NCBI RefSeq assembly: GCF_900109665.1
Contig: NZ_FOAO01000002.1
Location: 248,001-312,000 of the forward strand
DNA: 64,000 bases
DNA from: Blastococcus sp. DSM 46786
GTDB lineage: Bacteria > Actinomycetota > Actinomycetes > Mycobacteriales > Geodermatophilaceae
Direction of reading: 5' to 3'
Shown: piece after piece, positions 33,211 to 43,088 of the stretch
How the letters are laid out: every line of letters begins with the position of its first letter
How positions within the stretch are numbered: the stretch's first letter is position 1
The notes under the pieces: model-generated
Seen by the model: only the letters and a program-made list of their open reading frames with translations
Database searches by the model: none
Told to the model about the DNA's origin: nothing
Program-made: the position numbers and the translations under genes

Positions 33211-34011
33211 GTGCCCGCGACCATCACCGACCCGGCCGACGAGCGGGTGGCCGACTTCCGCGACCTCAAGGCGGGTGACCGGCCCGCGGGTACCCCGCGC
33301 GGTACCGGGCCGGTGATCGTGGAGGGCGTCCCCGCGGTGCAGCGGCTGCTGGCCTCCCCGTACCGGGTGCGGGCGGTGCTCGGGGTGCCCGGGCGGGTGG
33401 CCGCGCTGGGGCTGCCCGACGACGTGCCGGCCTACGAGGCGGACAAGTGGGTGCTGTCGGAGGTCATCGGCTTCCGGCTGACCCGCGGCGTCGTCGCCTC
33501 GGCCGACCGCCGTCCACCGGCCGACCTCGACGAGCTGCTCACCGGGCCGGACCCGGCGGCGCCGCGGCGGCTGGCCGTGCTCGAGGCGCTCAACGACGCC
33601 GAGAACCTCGGCTCGATCGCCCGCTCGGCGGTGGCGCTGGGGGTCGACGGGCTGCTGCTGGACCCGCGCTGCGCGGACCCGCTCTACCGCCGGTCGGTGC
33701 GGGTCTCGATGGGGCACGTGCTGTCCCTGCCGTTCGCCGTGCTGCCCGACTGGCCGGCCGGCCTCGACCGGCTGCACGACGCCGGCTACCTCACGGTCGC
33801 GCTCACCCCTGCGGCCGATGCCGTCGACCTGGCCGACGTCGACCCCCGCGCGCACCCGCGCACGGCGGTGCTGCTCGGGGCCGAGGGCCCCGGGCTCACC
33901 CCGGAGGCGCAGGCGGCCGCGCGGGTGCGCGCCCGGATCCCGATGCGCAGCGGGGTGGACTCCCTCGGCGTGGCCGCCGCGGCGGCCGTCGCGTTCGCGA
34001 GCCTCCGCTGA
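33211..34011 (+). CDS. TrmH/SpoU-family RNA 2'-O-methyltransferase
   Basis: A 266-residue SPOUT methyltransferase using S-adenosylmethionine. The N-terminal substrate-binding part is followed by the three SpoU motifs: LNDAENLGSIARSA (motif 1), VLLGAEGPGLT (motif 2), and IPMRSGVDSLGVAAAAAVAF (motif 3), which builds the knotted cofactor site. The target, rRNA or tRNA, cannot be told from sequence. The GTG start is the only reasonable one. It is convergent with the stress-protein gene, 10 bp away. Confidence 0.87.
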   Translation: MPATITDPADERVADFRDLKAGDRPAGTPRGTGPVIVEGVPAVQRLLASPYRVRAVLGVPGRVAALGLPDDVPAYEADKWVLSEVIGFRLTRGVVASADRRPPADLDELLTGPDPAAPRRLAVLEALNDAENLGSIARSAVALGVDGLLLDPRCADPLYRRSVRVSMGHVLSLPFAVLPDWPAGLDRLHDAGYLTVALTPAADAVDLADVDPRAHPRTAVLLGAEGPGLTPEAQAAARVRARIPMRSGVDSLGVAAAAAVAFASLR

Positions 34012-34021
34012 CCGCTGACCG

Positions 34022-34495
34022 CTAGCCGCGCAGCGAGAAGCGGGCGAGCAGGGCGCGGGCCTGCTCGGCCTGCGCCGGGTGGCACATCACGTCGTAGCGG
34101 CTCGCGGTGATCTTGCTGGTGCTGGTGAAGTCACGCCGGCCGCGGGTGGCGGCGTAGCCCATCCCGCCGAACGCGGCGCCGAAGGCCAGACCGATCAGCA
34201 GGCCGGTCAGCACCGAGCCGACCCAGCCGCTGCCGTCGGGGGCGAAGATGCCCAGCAGGAGGCCGACGAACAGACCCCACCAGGCACCGGCCGCCGCGCC
34301 GGCGGCGAGCGCGCGGCCCATCGTCATGCGGCCGGTCACCGTCTCGATCATCCGCAGGTCGGTCCCGATGATCGTCACGTTCTCGACCGCGAACTTCTCG
34401 TCGGAGAGGTGGTCGACGGCGGACTGCGCCTGCTCGTAGCTGTCGTAGGACCCGACCTGCACGCCGCCCAGCGGCATCGACACCGAAGCACTCAT
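34022..34495 (-). CDS. General-stress-protein-like (GSP17M/YflT domain) membrane protein
   Basis: A 157-residue protein. The N-terminal ferredoxin-like YflT-type domain (VQVGSYDSYEQAQSAVDHLSDEKF) is followed by a Gly/Ala-rich hydrophobic stretch with two membrane segments at about 66-84 and 91-115. The second half-repeat ends YDVMCHPAQAEQARALL. Related proteins are induced by general stress in Bacillus and actinobacteria; the biochemical role is unknown. It lies just downstream of sepH on the same strand with 46 bp between. Confidence 0.7.
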   Translation of the reverse strand: MSASVSMPLGGVQVGSYDSYEQAQSAVDHLSDEKFAVENVTIIGTDLRMIETVTGRMTMGRALAAGAAAGAWWGLFVGLLLGIFAPDGSGWVGSVLTGLLIGLAFGAAFGGMGYAATRGRRDFTSTSKITASRYDVMCHPAQAEQARALLARFSLRG

Positions 34496-34541
34496 GCCCG
34501 GTCAACTACCCAGCCGCGCGGCGTGTTCCACGCGCACCCGG

Positions 34542-35441
34542 TCAGCGGTTGCGGCGGACCCCGAAGACGATGTCCTCCCACGCCGGGATGCGGGCGCGCG
34601 GGTCCTCGTCGTCGTCGGTGCCGTCGCCACCGCGGCCGAGCACCACGGTGTCGTGCTCGGCGACCTCGTCCAGCAGGGCGGCCATCGACTCGTCGTCGGC
34701 CGGGCTGCCGTCGGGGGCGTGTACGTCGCGCACGTGCGCGTCCTCTGCCGCGGCGGGGGCGGGCGGGAGCTCGGGGGTGCGCACCACCGACACGGGGCGG
34801 GCGCGGGGCGCCGCGGCGGGCTGGCCGGCCGGCACCTCGGGGACGACGCGCACCAGGCGGGTGCCCTCGGCGAAGTCCGTCGTCGCGGCGTCGTGCGGCG
34901 CGACGGTGCGCGAGGGGAGGTCGAAGTTCCACCGGGCGGTGCCGGACTTCGCGCCCGCGCGCCACTCGCCGGTGACCACCCAGGTGCCGTCCTCGTCGCG
35001 GAAGGCATCCCACCGGACGGCGTCGATGTCGGTGTCGATGAGCCGCAGCCGCTCGACCATGAACTGCTGGAGCACGACACCCGGCGCACCCTCGGTGAGC
35101 CGGACCCGCGCCTCGCGGGCCTGCGTGGCCACGCGCTCGCGCTCCTGCAGCACGGGGTGCGCGAAGCGCATGATGCGCTCCACCCGGGCACCGGTGGCGG
35201 CGGCGACCTGCTCGGGTGTCTCGCCGGCGCGGATGCGCTGCTGGATCACCCGGGGCGGCAACTCGGTGCCGAGGTCGACGTCGATCTGGGTGAGCCGGCG
35301 CGCGTCCCCCCTGGCGGCGGCGCGCACGCGCTCGTCGATCGGGAGCTCGAAGCGCTCGCCCTCGGGGTGGTCGGGGCTGTCGGCGACGAGGACGAGGCTC
35401 CTCCCGTCGTCGGAGAGTGCCACGAGGCGCAGCGTGCGCAT
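34542..35441 (-). CDS. sepH: Septation protein SepH (DUF3071)
   Basis: A 299-residue SepH protein, which in Streptomyces and mycobacteria binds FtsZ and promotes Z-ring assembly. It opens with the conserved MRTLRLVALSDDGRSLVLV and contains a helix-turn-helix-like motif (QQRIRAGETPEQVAAATG) and ARWNFDLPSRTVAPHDAAT. An acidic, disordered linker follows, and the conserved tail IPAWEDIVFGVRRNR ends the protein. AGGAGG stands 7 bases before the ATG at 35441, which fixes the start against a 27-residue upstream extension. Confidence 0.9.
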   Translation of the reverse strand: MRTLRLVALSDDGRSLVLVADSPDHPEGERFELPIDERVRAAARGDARRLTQIDVDLGTELPPRVIQQRIRAGETPEQVAAATGARVERIMRFAHPVLQERERVATQAREARVRLTEGAPGVVLQQFMVERLRLIDTDIDAVRWDAFRDEDGTWVVTGEWRAGAKSGTARWNFDLPSRTVAPHDAATTDFAEGTRLVRVVPEVPAGQPAAAPRARPVSVVRTPELPPAPAAAEDAHVRDVHAPDGSPADDESMAALLDEVAEHDTVVLGRGGDGTDDDEDPRARIPAWEDIVFGVRRNR

Positions 35442-35691
35442 GGGCGACCTCCTGCAGCCGGCGCGGCGGGCCCGGACGAGACCCCGGTCTCCGAGGCTAT
35501 CCGGAGCGGCGGTGCGCGGCACGCAGGCGCCCCGGCGTGGCGCGCCGCGCCACTACCCGGTCCCGGTCCTCCCGGCGGGGGGTGCGGACGGGCCCGACCC
35601 ACGCCGATGACAGCGCTGACACGTGCCCGGAACCTGCCCCCGCCAGAGTGGGGGGCTCGTCGGCGGCACCGCACCGAGCCGAGGAGGAGCG

Positions 35692-37590
35692 ATGGCCAGC
35701 CCCGTGACCCAGCAGTGGACGGCCGCGCCCGCGGGCTGCCCCGCCCTGGCGGCGCTCGCACCCCCGGAGGCGCTGCCGGCCGCGGTCCGCCGCGCCGTCG
35801 CCGGCATCGCCGGCGCAACCGCCACCTGGTGCCCCGCCCCGGCCCCCGACGGACGCCGCGTCGCCTACGTCACCGACCGCTCCGGGCTGCCCCGGCTGGA
35901 GGTGGCCGCGCTGGACGAGCGGACGCCGCCGGTGCAGGTGTCCGCGGCGGACCAGGAGGTCATCTCGGCCTCCTGGTCGCCCGACGGCGAGCGGCTGGCC
36001 TACCTGGTCAGCCCCGGCGGTTCGATCTGCGCCGAGCTGCACGTCGTGCGCCCCGACGGCTCGGGGCGCCGGCTGGTGGCCGGTGCCGACCCGCGGGCGG
36101 CGGTCTTCGCCGGGTGCTGGGTGGGGCCGCGGCACTACGCGTGCTCGATCGCCCCGGGCTCCGGGCCCGACGCCGACGTGGTGCTGGTCGACGTGGTCAC
36201 CGGCGCGCAGCGGACGCTGGCCTCCGGCGGCTTTCTCGCCGTCACCGCGGTCTCCGCCGACGGGCGCACCGTCCTGGCCCGGCGCGGTCCGCGCGCCTAC
36301 CGGCACATCGTCGTCATCGACGTCGCGACCGGCATCCAGCGGCGGGTGGTCCCGCTCGACGCGCCCGGCGGGATCGCCTCGGAGGACGGCCGGTTCACCG
36401 ACGGCGGGGCCACCGTGCACGTGCGCGCGGCGCTGCCCGGCCCGCCCGGGGCCGACCGCGCCGGCCTCGTCGCCGTCCCGCTCGACGACGACGGAGTGCC
36501 GGGGCGCGGCCGGATCGTCCTGCAGCGCGCCGACGCCGATCTCGACGGCTACGCGGTGCGCGCCGACGGCACCGTCCTCGCGGTGTGGAACGCGGACGGG
36601 GTCAGCGAGCTGTGGCTGCACGCGCGCTCCGACGGTGCGGTGGTGCGGCGGATCGCGCTGCCCGAGCCGGTGCTCTCCGGCTGGGCGACGGCGCCCGAGG
36701 GCGACGCGCTCGTCGCCGAGCTCTCCGGGCCCCGGGCTCCCCGGACGCTGTGGCGGGTGCCGCTGGACGGCGCCGCCGCCGAGCCGCTGCCCTGCTCGCC
36801 CCCGCGGCCGGAGGCGCTGGGTCTGGTCGAGCCGGTGCGGCACGAGTACCTCGCCCCCGACGGCGTCCGGCTCTCGGGCTGGTTGTACGTGCCCGAGGGC
36901 AGCCGCGGCCCCAACCGCACGGTCGTCAGCTTCCACGGCGGGCCGGAGGGGCAGGCGCGGCCGAACTGGTCGCCGATCACGCAGAGCATGGTGGCCGCCG
37001 GGCTGACCGTCTTCGCCCCCAACGTGCGGGGTTCCGGCGGGTTCGGGCGAGCCTTCATGACCGCCGACGACGGGCCGGCGCGCGAGTCGTCGTTCGCCGA
37101 CGTCCGGACGACGGTGGACGAGCTGGTGACCGCGGGCATCGCCGCGCCCGGCCGGGTCGGCGCGCACGGCTGGTCCTACGGCGGGTACCTGACGCTGGTC
37201 GCGCTCACCCGCTGGCCCGAGCTCTTCGCGGCCGGCACCTCGCTGGCGGGCATGAGCGACCTGCGCACCTTCTTCGCCGGCACCGAGCCGTGGATGGCCG
37301 CGGCCTCGGTGACCGAGTACGGCGACCCCGTGGCCGACCGCGACATGCTGGCGGCCCTCTCGCCGATGACGGCCCTGGACCGGCTCACCGCCCCGGTGCT
37401 GCTGACCCACGGGGACCGCGACACCAACGTGCCGGTGGCCGAGTCGGTGCAGGCGCACCAGGCGCTGCAGGCCCGCGGCGCCCGCGCCGACCTGCTGCTC
37501 TTCCCCGGCGAGGGTCACGCGATCGTGGGACGCGAGCACCTGGTGGAACTGGGCGAGCGGCTCGCCGCCTGGTTCGATCGGTGGCTGTGA
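35692..37590 (+). CDS. S9 family prolyl-oligopeptidase-like serine peptidase
   Basis: A 632-residue peptidase: an N-terminal beta-propeller (repeats such as ISASWSPDGERLAYLVS) and a C-terminal alpha/beta hydrolase. The triad is visible as Ser495 in GWSYGGY, Asp in THGDRDTNVPV, and His in PGEGHAIVGREH; FHGGPEGQARPNW builds the oxyanion region. There is no signal peptide, so it is cytoplasmic and probably degrades short peptides. The ATG at 35692 has GAGGAGG 5 bases upstream. Its stop overlaps the next gene (GTGA). Confidence 0.88.
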   Translation: MASPVTQQWTAAPAGCPALAALAPPEALPAAVRRAVAGIAGATATWCPAPAPDGRRVAYVTDRSGLPRLEVAALDERTPPVQVSAADQEVISASWSPDGERLAYLVSPGGSICAELHVVRPDGSGRRLVAGADPRAAVFAGCWVGPRHYACSIAPGSGPDADVVLVDVVTGAQRTLASGGFLAVTAVSADGRTVLARRGPRAYRHIVVIDVATGIQRRVVPLDAPGGIASEDGRFTDGGATVHVRAALPGPPGADRAGLVAVPLDDDGVPGRGRIVLQRADADLDGYAVRADGTVLAVWNADGVSELWLHARSDGAVVRRIALPEPVLSGWATAPEGDALVAELSGPRAPRTLWRVPLDGAAAEPLPCSPPRPEALGLVEPVRHEYLAPDGVRLSGWLYVPEGSRGPNRTVVSFHGGPEGQARPNWSPITQSMVAAGLTVFAPNVRGSGGFGRAFMTADDGPARESSFADVRTTVDELVTAGIAAPGRVGAHGWSYGGYLTLVALTRWPELFAAGTSLAGMSDLRTFFAGTEPWMAAASVTEYGDPVADRDMLAALSPMTALDRLTAPVLLTHGDRDTNVPVAESVQAHQALQARGARADLLLFPGEGHAIVGREHLVELGERLAAWFDRWL

Positions 37591-39035
37591 GCGGGGAACT
37601 CTTCGCCGGCTACCCCACCGACCGCACCGACGAGGCCGTCGGTGCCGACGGCCGGCTGCGCGACGGGTGGGCCGGGCCGGTCGCTGCCCTGGAGCGGCTG
37701 GGGGCGGCGGGGCTGGTGGCCGCGGAGGAGGAGCTGGCGCGGCGGCGGCAGGAGCGCGGCGTCGTCGTCGGCACCTGGGTGGACGGCCGGCAGCAGCTGC
37801 GGCCGGTGCCCCTGGACCCGGTGCCGCGGCTGCTCGACGCCGGTGCCTGGCGGGCGGTGTCGGCGGGCACGGCGCAGCGGCACCGGGCGCTGAACGCCTT
37901 CCTCGCCGACGCCTACCGCCCGGCCGGGCGCCGGCGCGGTGACGCCGACCGCGCCGCGGAGATCGTCCGGGCCGGCGCCGTGCCCGAGTGGGCGGTGGCG
38001 CACGGCCCCGGCCGCGACCCCGGGGCGGTCTCCCGCGCCTGGCCGGGCCAGCCGCGCGCGACCGTGGCCGCGGCCGACCTCGTCCGGACGGCGGACGGGC
38101 GCTGGGCCGTGGTCCGCGACCACCTGCGCACGCCCGCGGGCATCGGCTACGCCCTGGCCGACCGGGAGAGCGCCCGCGCGGTGTTGCCGCAGCTGGTCGC
38201 CGGCGCCGGCGACCGGCTCCGCGACCCCGCCGACGCCGTTCCGCTGCTGGCCGGCGCGCTGGCCGACGCGGCGCCGCCCGGCGTGCCCGGCCGACCGCGC
38301 ACCGCCGTGCTCACCCAGGGGGAGAGCGACGGCGCCTGGTTCGAGCACCGGGTGCTCGCCGAGGCGCTCGACGCCCCGCTGGTGCGCGCCGGCGACCTGT
38401 GGCCGCGCAGCGACGGGGGAGTGGAGGCCGCCGTCGACGGCGGTCGCGTGCCCGTCGACGTCCTCTACCGGCGCTTCGACGACGCGTTGCTCGGCGCCTA
38501 TCCGACCGGGGCGGGGGTCCCGCTGGACCTGGCGCTGACCGAGGCGGTGCGGGCCGGACGGCTCGGGCTGGCCAACGTGCCCGGCAACGGGGTGGCCGAC
38601 GACGCGGCCGGCTACGCCTGGGTGCCGGCCATGATCCGCTTCTACCTCGGCGAGGAGCCGCTGCTGGCCTCGGCGCGGACCTGGGTGCTGGCCGACCCGG
38701 ACGCGTGGGCCGAGGTCGCCGGCCGGCTGCACGAGCTCGAGGTGGAGTCCGTCGCCGGGTACGGCGGCCGGCGCGTCGTGCACGGGCCGGCCTGCTCGGC
38801 GGACGAGCTGGCCGCGCTGCGGGCCGAGATCGCCGCCGCCCCGCACCGGTTCGTCGCCCGCGAGCCGCTGGTCCCCTCGACCGCGCCGGCGCTGGTCGAC
38901 GGGTGCCTGCGTCCCCGGCCGGTGGAGCTGCGGGTGTTCTCCGTCGCCGGGCGCACCACCACCGCGCTCCCGCTGGCGCTGACCCGGGTGGGCAGCACCC
39001 CCCTCGTCGGCAAGGACACCTGGCTGCTGCGCTGA
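37587..39035 (+). CDS. Circularly permuted ATP-grasp-like protein (DUF404/DUF407 type)
   Basis: A 482-residue protein resembling the circularly permuted ATP-grasp family. Seen are RALNAFLADAYRP near 90, ATVAAADLVRTADGRWAVVRDHLRTPAGIGYAL, AVLTQGESDGAWFEHRVLAEAL, and LGLANVPGNGVADDAAGYAWVPAMIRFYL. The family is often linked to peptide ligation with alpha-E and transglutaminase genes; neither is nearby. The GTG start overlaps the S9 peptidase stop, so peptidase and putative ligase are co-translated and may act on the same peptide. The ATP-binding residues cannot be assigned confidently. Confidence 0.75.
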   Translation: MSGELFAGYPTDRTDEAVGADGRLRDGWAGPVAALERLGAAGLVAAEEELARRRQERGVVVGTWVDGRQQLRPVPLDPVPRLLDAGAWRAVSAGTAQRHRALNAFLADAYRPAGRRRGDADRAAEIVRAGAVPEWAVAHGPGRDPGAVSRAWPGQPRATVAAADLVRTADGRWAVVRDHLRTPAGIGYALADRESARAVLPQLVAGAGDRLRDPADAVPLLAGALADAAPPGVPGRPRTAVLTQGESDGAWFEHRVLAEALDAPLVRAGDLWPRSDGGVEAAVDGGRVPVDVLYRRFDDALLGAYPTGAGVPLDLALTEAVRAGRLGLANVPGNGVADDAAGYAWVPAMIRFYLGEEPLLASARTWVLADPDAWAEVAGRLHELEVESVAGYGGRRVVHGPACSADELAALRAEIAAAPHRFVAREPLVPSTAPALVDGCLRPRPVELRVFSVAGRTTTALPLALTRVGSTPLVGKDTWLLR

Positions 39036-39111
39036 CGGGCCCCCTGCTCAGCCTGTGCGGCAACAGGTGGGTAGCCGAGCGAGCACACGCCGGCCGGTGA
39101 GTACTGGCGGC

Positions 39112-41853
39112 TCAGGACGCCGGCCGTAGCGCGGCCCGGATCCGGACCGTCGTCCCCGCGGGGCTGGGGACGGCGGTGACCTCGGCGACCGCGCTCATCA
39201 GCGTGGAGCCGCGGCCGCGGTCCATGCTCGGCACCCGCTCCCGCCACTGGCCGTGGTCGCGGACCGTGATCTCCACGGCGCCGCCCTCGATGGCCGCGGT
39301 CACCTCGACGACGGGCTCGATGGGGTCCTGGGCGTGCTCGATCGCGTTGCTGGCCGCCTCGCAGGCGGCCAGGAGCAGGTCGTAGGACTGGTCCGGGCCG
39401 ACGCCGGCGTCGGCCAGCAGCGCGCGGAGCCGCCGGCGCACCACGGGGATGGAGGAGAGCTCCGACGGCAGCCGCCAGTGCGCCCGGGAGCGGGCGCCGG
39501 ATGAGTCGCCGGCACGGGGAGCAGGCACGGGCTCGCTGCCGTGCCCGGGCCGCTCGACGTGGGTGGAGACCAGCGGGGCCGGCAGCGGTGAGGTCGCCGG
39601 CCGGGGCGGGGCGATGTCGCGCGCACCAGCGGGGGCCACGGCGTGACCGGCGGCCCGCTCCAGCGCCACCCGCACGCGGGCGAGCAGCTCCGCGGCGCGG
39701 AAGGGCTTGGCCAGGTAGTCGTCGGCGCCGGCCTCCAGCCCCTCGACCGACGCCTCCTGCCCGGCGCGGGCGGTCAGCATGATCACCGGGACGTCGCGGG
39801 TGGCCGGGTCCACGCGCAGCGCCCGCAGCAGCTCGAACCCGTCGACCCGGGGCATCATCACGTCGGTCAGGATCAGGGCCGGGCGCCGCTCGGCCACCGC
39901 GGCGAGCGCCTCCGCGCCGTCGGCGGCCGTGCGCACCGCCCAGTGGGGCTGCAGCAGGCGGGTCAGGTAGCTGCGCATGTCGGCGTTGTCGTCGACGACC
40001 AGCACGCCGGGCGCGTCCGGGACGCCGGTCGGCCGGCCCGCCGGCCGTGCGCCCTGCTGCTCCCAGCCCTCCGCCTCGCCGCGGGCGGTGTCGGAGGGGG
40101 CGGCCGCGGGGCCATCGGCGGCGGCGTCGGGCTCGCCGAACGGCAGGGAGACGGTGAACGTGCTGCCCTGCCCCGGCTCGCTGGTCACCGTGACGGTGCC
40201 CCCGTGCAGCGCGGCGAGCTCCTGCACCAGGGCCAGGCCGATACCGGTGCCCTCACGGGTGCGGGCGGCGGCCCCGGCGACGCGGTGGAAACGCTGGAAG
40301 AGCTGGGGGAGCTCCTCGGCGACGATGCCCACGCCGGTGTCGGCGACGGTGAGCACGAAGCGGTCGTCCACGCCGCGGAGGGCGACGTCGATCCCGCCCA
40401 CGAAGGTGTACTTCACCGCGTTGGCGAGGAGGTTGACGACGATCTTCTCCCACATCCGCGGGTCCACGTGGGCGGGACGCCCCAGCGGCGGGCAGTCGAC
40501 GGTCAGCCGCAGCCCGGCCCGCTCGGCGGCCGACCGGAAGATGCCGGTCAGCTCGGCGGTGAAGGTGGCCACGTCGGTCGCCACCCGCACCGGGGTGGCC
40601 CGACCGGCCTCGATGCCGGCGAAGTCGAGCAGGTCGTCGACCAGGCGGCGCAGCCGCTGACCGTTGCGCACGGCGAGGGTGACCTGCTCCCGCACGTCCG
40701 CGGTCAACGCGGCGTCGGGGTCGTCGAGCACGTCGCGGAGCGGGCCCAGCAGCAGGGTCAGCGGCGTGCGCAGCTCGTGGCTGACGTCGGCGAAGAACGT
40801 CGTCTTGGCGCGGTCCAGCTCGGCCAGGGACTCCGCCCGCGACCGCTCGACCTCGAAGGCCCGGATGTTGACGACCACGCCGGCGAACTGCCCGGCCACG
40901 AGCTCGTAGAAGGACCGGTACTCCACGTCGAGCGCGAGGTTGGGGCTGGTGCCCGCGAGGAGCAGGCCGAGCGGCTCGCCGTCCCGCGTGGCGGTGAGCG
41001 GGAGGACGACGGCCTCGGTGACGCGGTCACCGAACGGGCCGCCGGTCACGTCCAGCCGGTCGACGATCCCGGTGAGCTCGGCGTCGGTCCCCGCCGTCTC
41101 CGGCAGCAGCGTCGCGTCGCATCCCACCGCGGCGACGCGGCGGAACCCGGGTTCGCCGGGAGAGGCGAGGTACACGGCGGCGAACGGCAGGTCCAAGGAG
41201 TCGGCGGACAGGGCGGCGCACATCGCCGCCACCGTCTCCTGCTCGTCCCCGAGCTGGGATCCGACCGTGGCGAGGTCGTGGAGGAGCCGCTGCCGGCGCT
41301 CGCCCAGGATCTGCCCGGTCATCTCGGTGCACACCGCGTGCATGCCGGCCACAGCACCGTCGTCCCCGAACGCGGGGGCGTGGGAGACGGTGAAGTAGGT
41401 CTCCTCCCGGTAGCCGGCGCGCTCGAGCAGCAGCAGCAGCCCCGGCAGCCAGGAGGCCTCGCACGTGGCCATCGCCCGCTCGACCGGGGGGCCGAGCGCG
41501 TCCCAGCCCTCGGCGAGGGTCTGGCGGATGTCATCCCCGATCGCCGGGTGCTTCGCACCGATGAAGGGCGCGTAGGCGTCGTTGTAGAACTGGATGTACT
41601 CCGGCCCCCAGGTCAGGACCATGGGGAACTTGGACACCAGCACCGTGCGGACGGCGAACCGCAGGCTCGCCGGCCAGCCGTCGACCGGGCCCAGCGGGGT
41701 GCTCGCCCAGTCGAACGCGGCCATGATCCGGCCGGCCTCGCCCCCGGCGGCGAAGAGATCGCCACCGTCGGCGCCCGCAGGCACACCGGGCCCCACATCC
41801 ACCTCCACCGACACATCGTGCACGACGCCCGGTCGGCTCCCGACCGGCTCCAC
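39112..41853 (-). CDS. Hybrid histidine kinase with receiver and RsbW-like ATPase domains
   Basis: A protein of up to 913 residues combining: a PAS-like sensor (about 45-185), a GAF-like domain (190-335), HisKA with His359 in FADVSHELRTPL, HATPase_c (NLLANAVKYT near 474-483, then DTGVGI and GTGIGL), a receiver domain (615-735, phospho-Asp664, Lys716 in KPF), and a second, RsbW-type HATPase near 790-905 (EAASNAIEHA). No membrane helix is present, so it is cytoplasmic. It may link a phosphorelay to anti-sigma-factor control. The start is uncertain: GTG at 41853, or GTG codons further in, one of which (VGPGVPAG) has GGAGG before it. serC lies 28 bp upstream. Confidence 0.8.
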   Translation of the reverse strand: MEPVGSRPGVVHDVSVEVDVGPGVPAGADGGDLFAAGGEAGRIMAAFDWASTPLGPVDGWPASLRFAVRTVLVSKFPMVLTWGPEYIQFYNDAYAPFIGAKHPAIGDDIRQTLAEGWDALGPPVERAMATCEASWLPGLLLLLERAGYREETYFTVSHAPAFGDDGAVAGMHAVCTEMTGQILGERRQRLLHDLATVGSQLGDEQETVAAMCAALSADSLDLPFAAVYLASPGEPGFRRVAAVGCDATLLPETAGTDAELTGIVDRLDVTGGPFGDRVTEAVVLPLTATRDGEPLGLLLAGTSPNLALDVEYRSFYELVAGQFAGVVVNIRAFEVERSRAESLAELDRAKTTFFADVSHELRTPLTLLLGPLRDVLDDPDAALTADVREQVTLAVRNGQRLRRLVDDLLDFAGIEAGRATPVRVATDVATFTAELTGIFRSAAERAGLRLTVDCPPLGRPAHVDPRMWEKIVVNLLANAVKYTFVGGIDVALRGVDDRFVLTVADTGVGIVAEELPQLFQRFHRVAGAAARTREGTGIGLALVQELAALHGGTVTVTSEPGQGSTFTVSLPFGEPDAAADGPAAAPSDTARGEAEGWEQQGARPAGRPTGVPDAPGVLVVDDNADMRSYLTRLLQPHWAVRTAADGAEALAAVAERRPALILTDVMMPRVDGFELLRALRVDPATRDVPVIMLTARAGQEASVEGLEAGADDYLAKPFRAAELLARVRVALERAAGHAVAPAGARDIAPPRPATSPLPAPLVSTHVERPGHGSEPVPAPRAGDSSGARSRAHWRLPSELSSIPVVRRRLRALLADAGVGPDQSYDLLLAACEAASNAIEHAQDPIEPVVEVTAAIEGGAVEITVRDHGQWRERVPSMDRGRGSTLMSAVAEVTAVPSPAGTTVRIRAALRPAS

Positions 41854-41880
41854 CCCCCGCAGGGTCCAGGGGCGCCGTCC

Positions 41881-43008
<1,128 letters not shown>

Positions 43009-43028
43009 TCAGGGTGACGTGCTGGAAC

Positions 43029-43083
43029 GGCCACCCTTCAGGGGCCCGCGCCGAGCTCGCGAGGCGTGGGGGGAAGGGTGGTC
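43029..43083. repeat. Long hairpin between citrate synthase and serC
   Basis: GGCCACCCTTC (43029-43039) pairs with GAAGGGTGGTC (43073-43083), 11 bp with one G-U pair in the + strand transcript, around a 33-base GC-rich loop holding the palindrome CGAGCTCG. The stem ends 6 bases before the citrate synthase stop. It could terminate citrate synthase transcription before serC, or be a dispersed palindromic repeat. Confidence 0.5.
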
Positions 43084-43088
43084 CTTGT

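Noticed and set aside
34494-37586. Very long plus-strand frame leading into the ATP-grasp-like gene
   Set aside because: The first 1000 codons cross sepH antisense and the S9 peptidase in another frame and are compositionally biased. Only the part from 37587 encodes a real protein.
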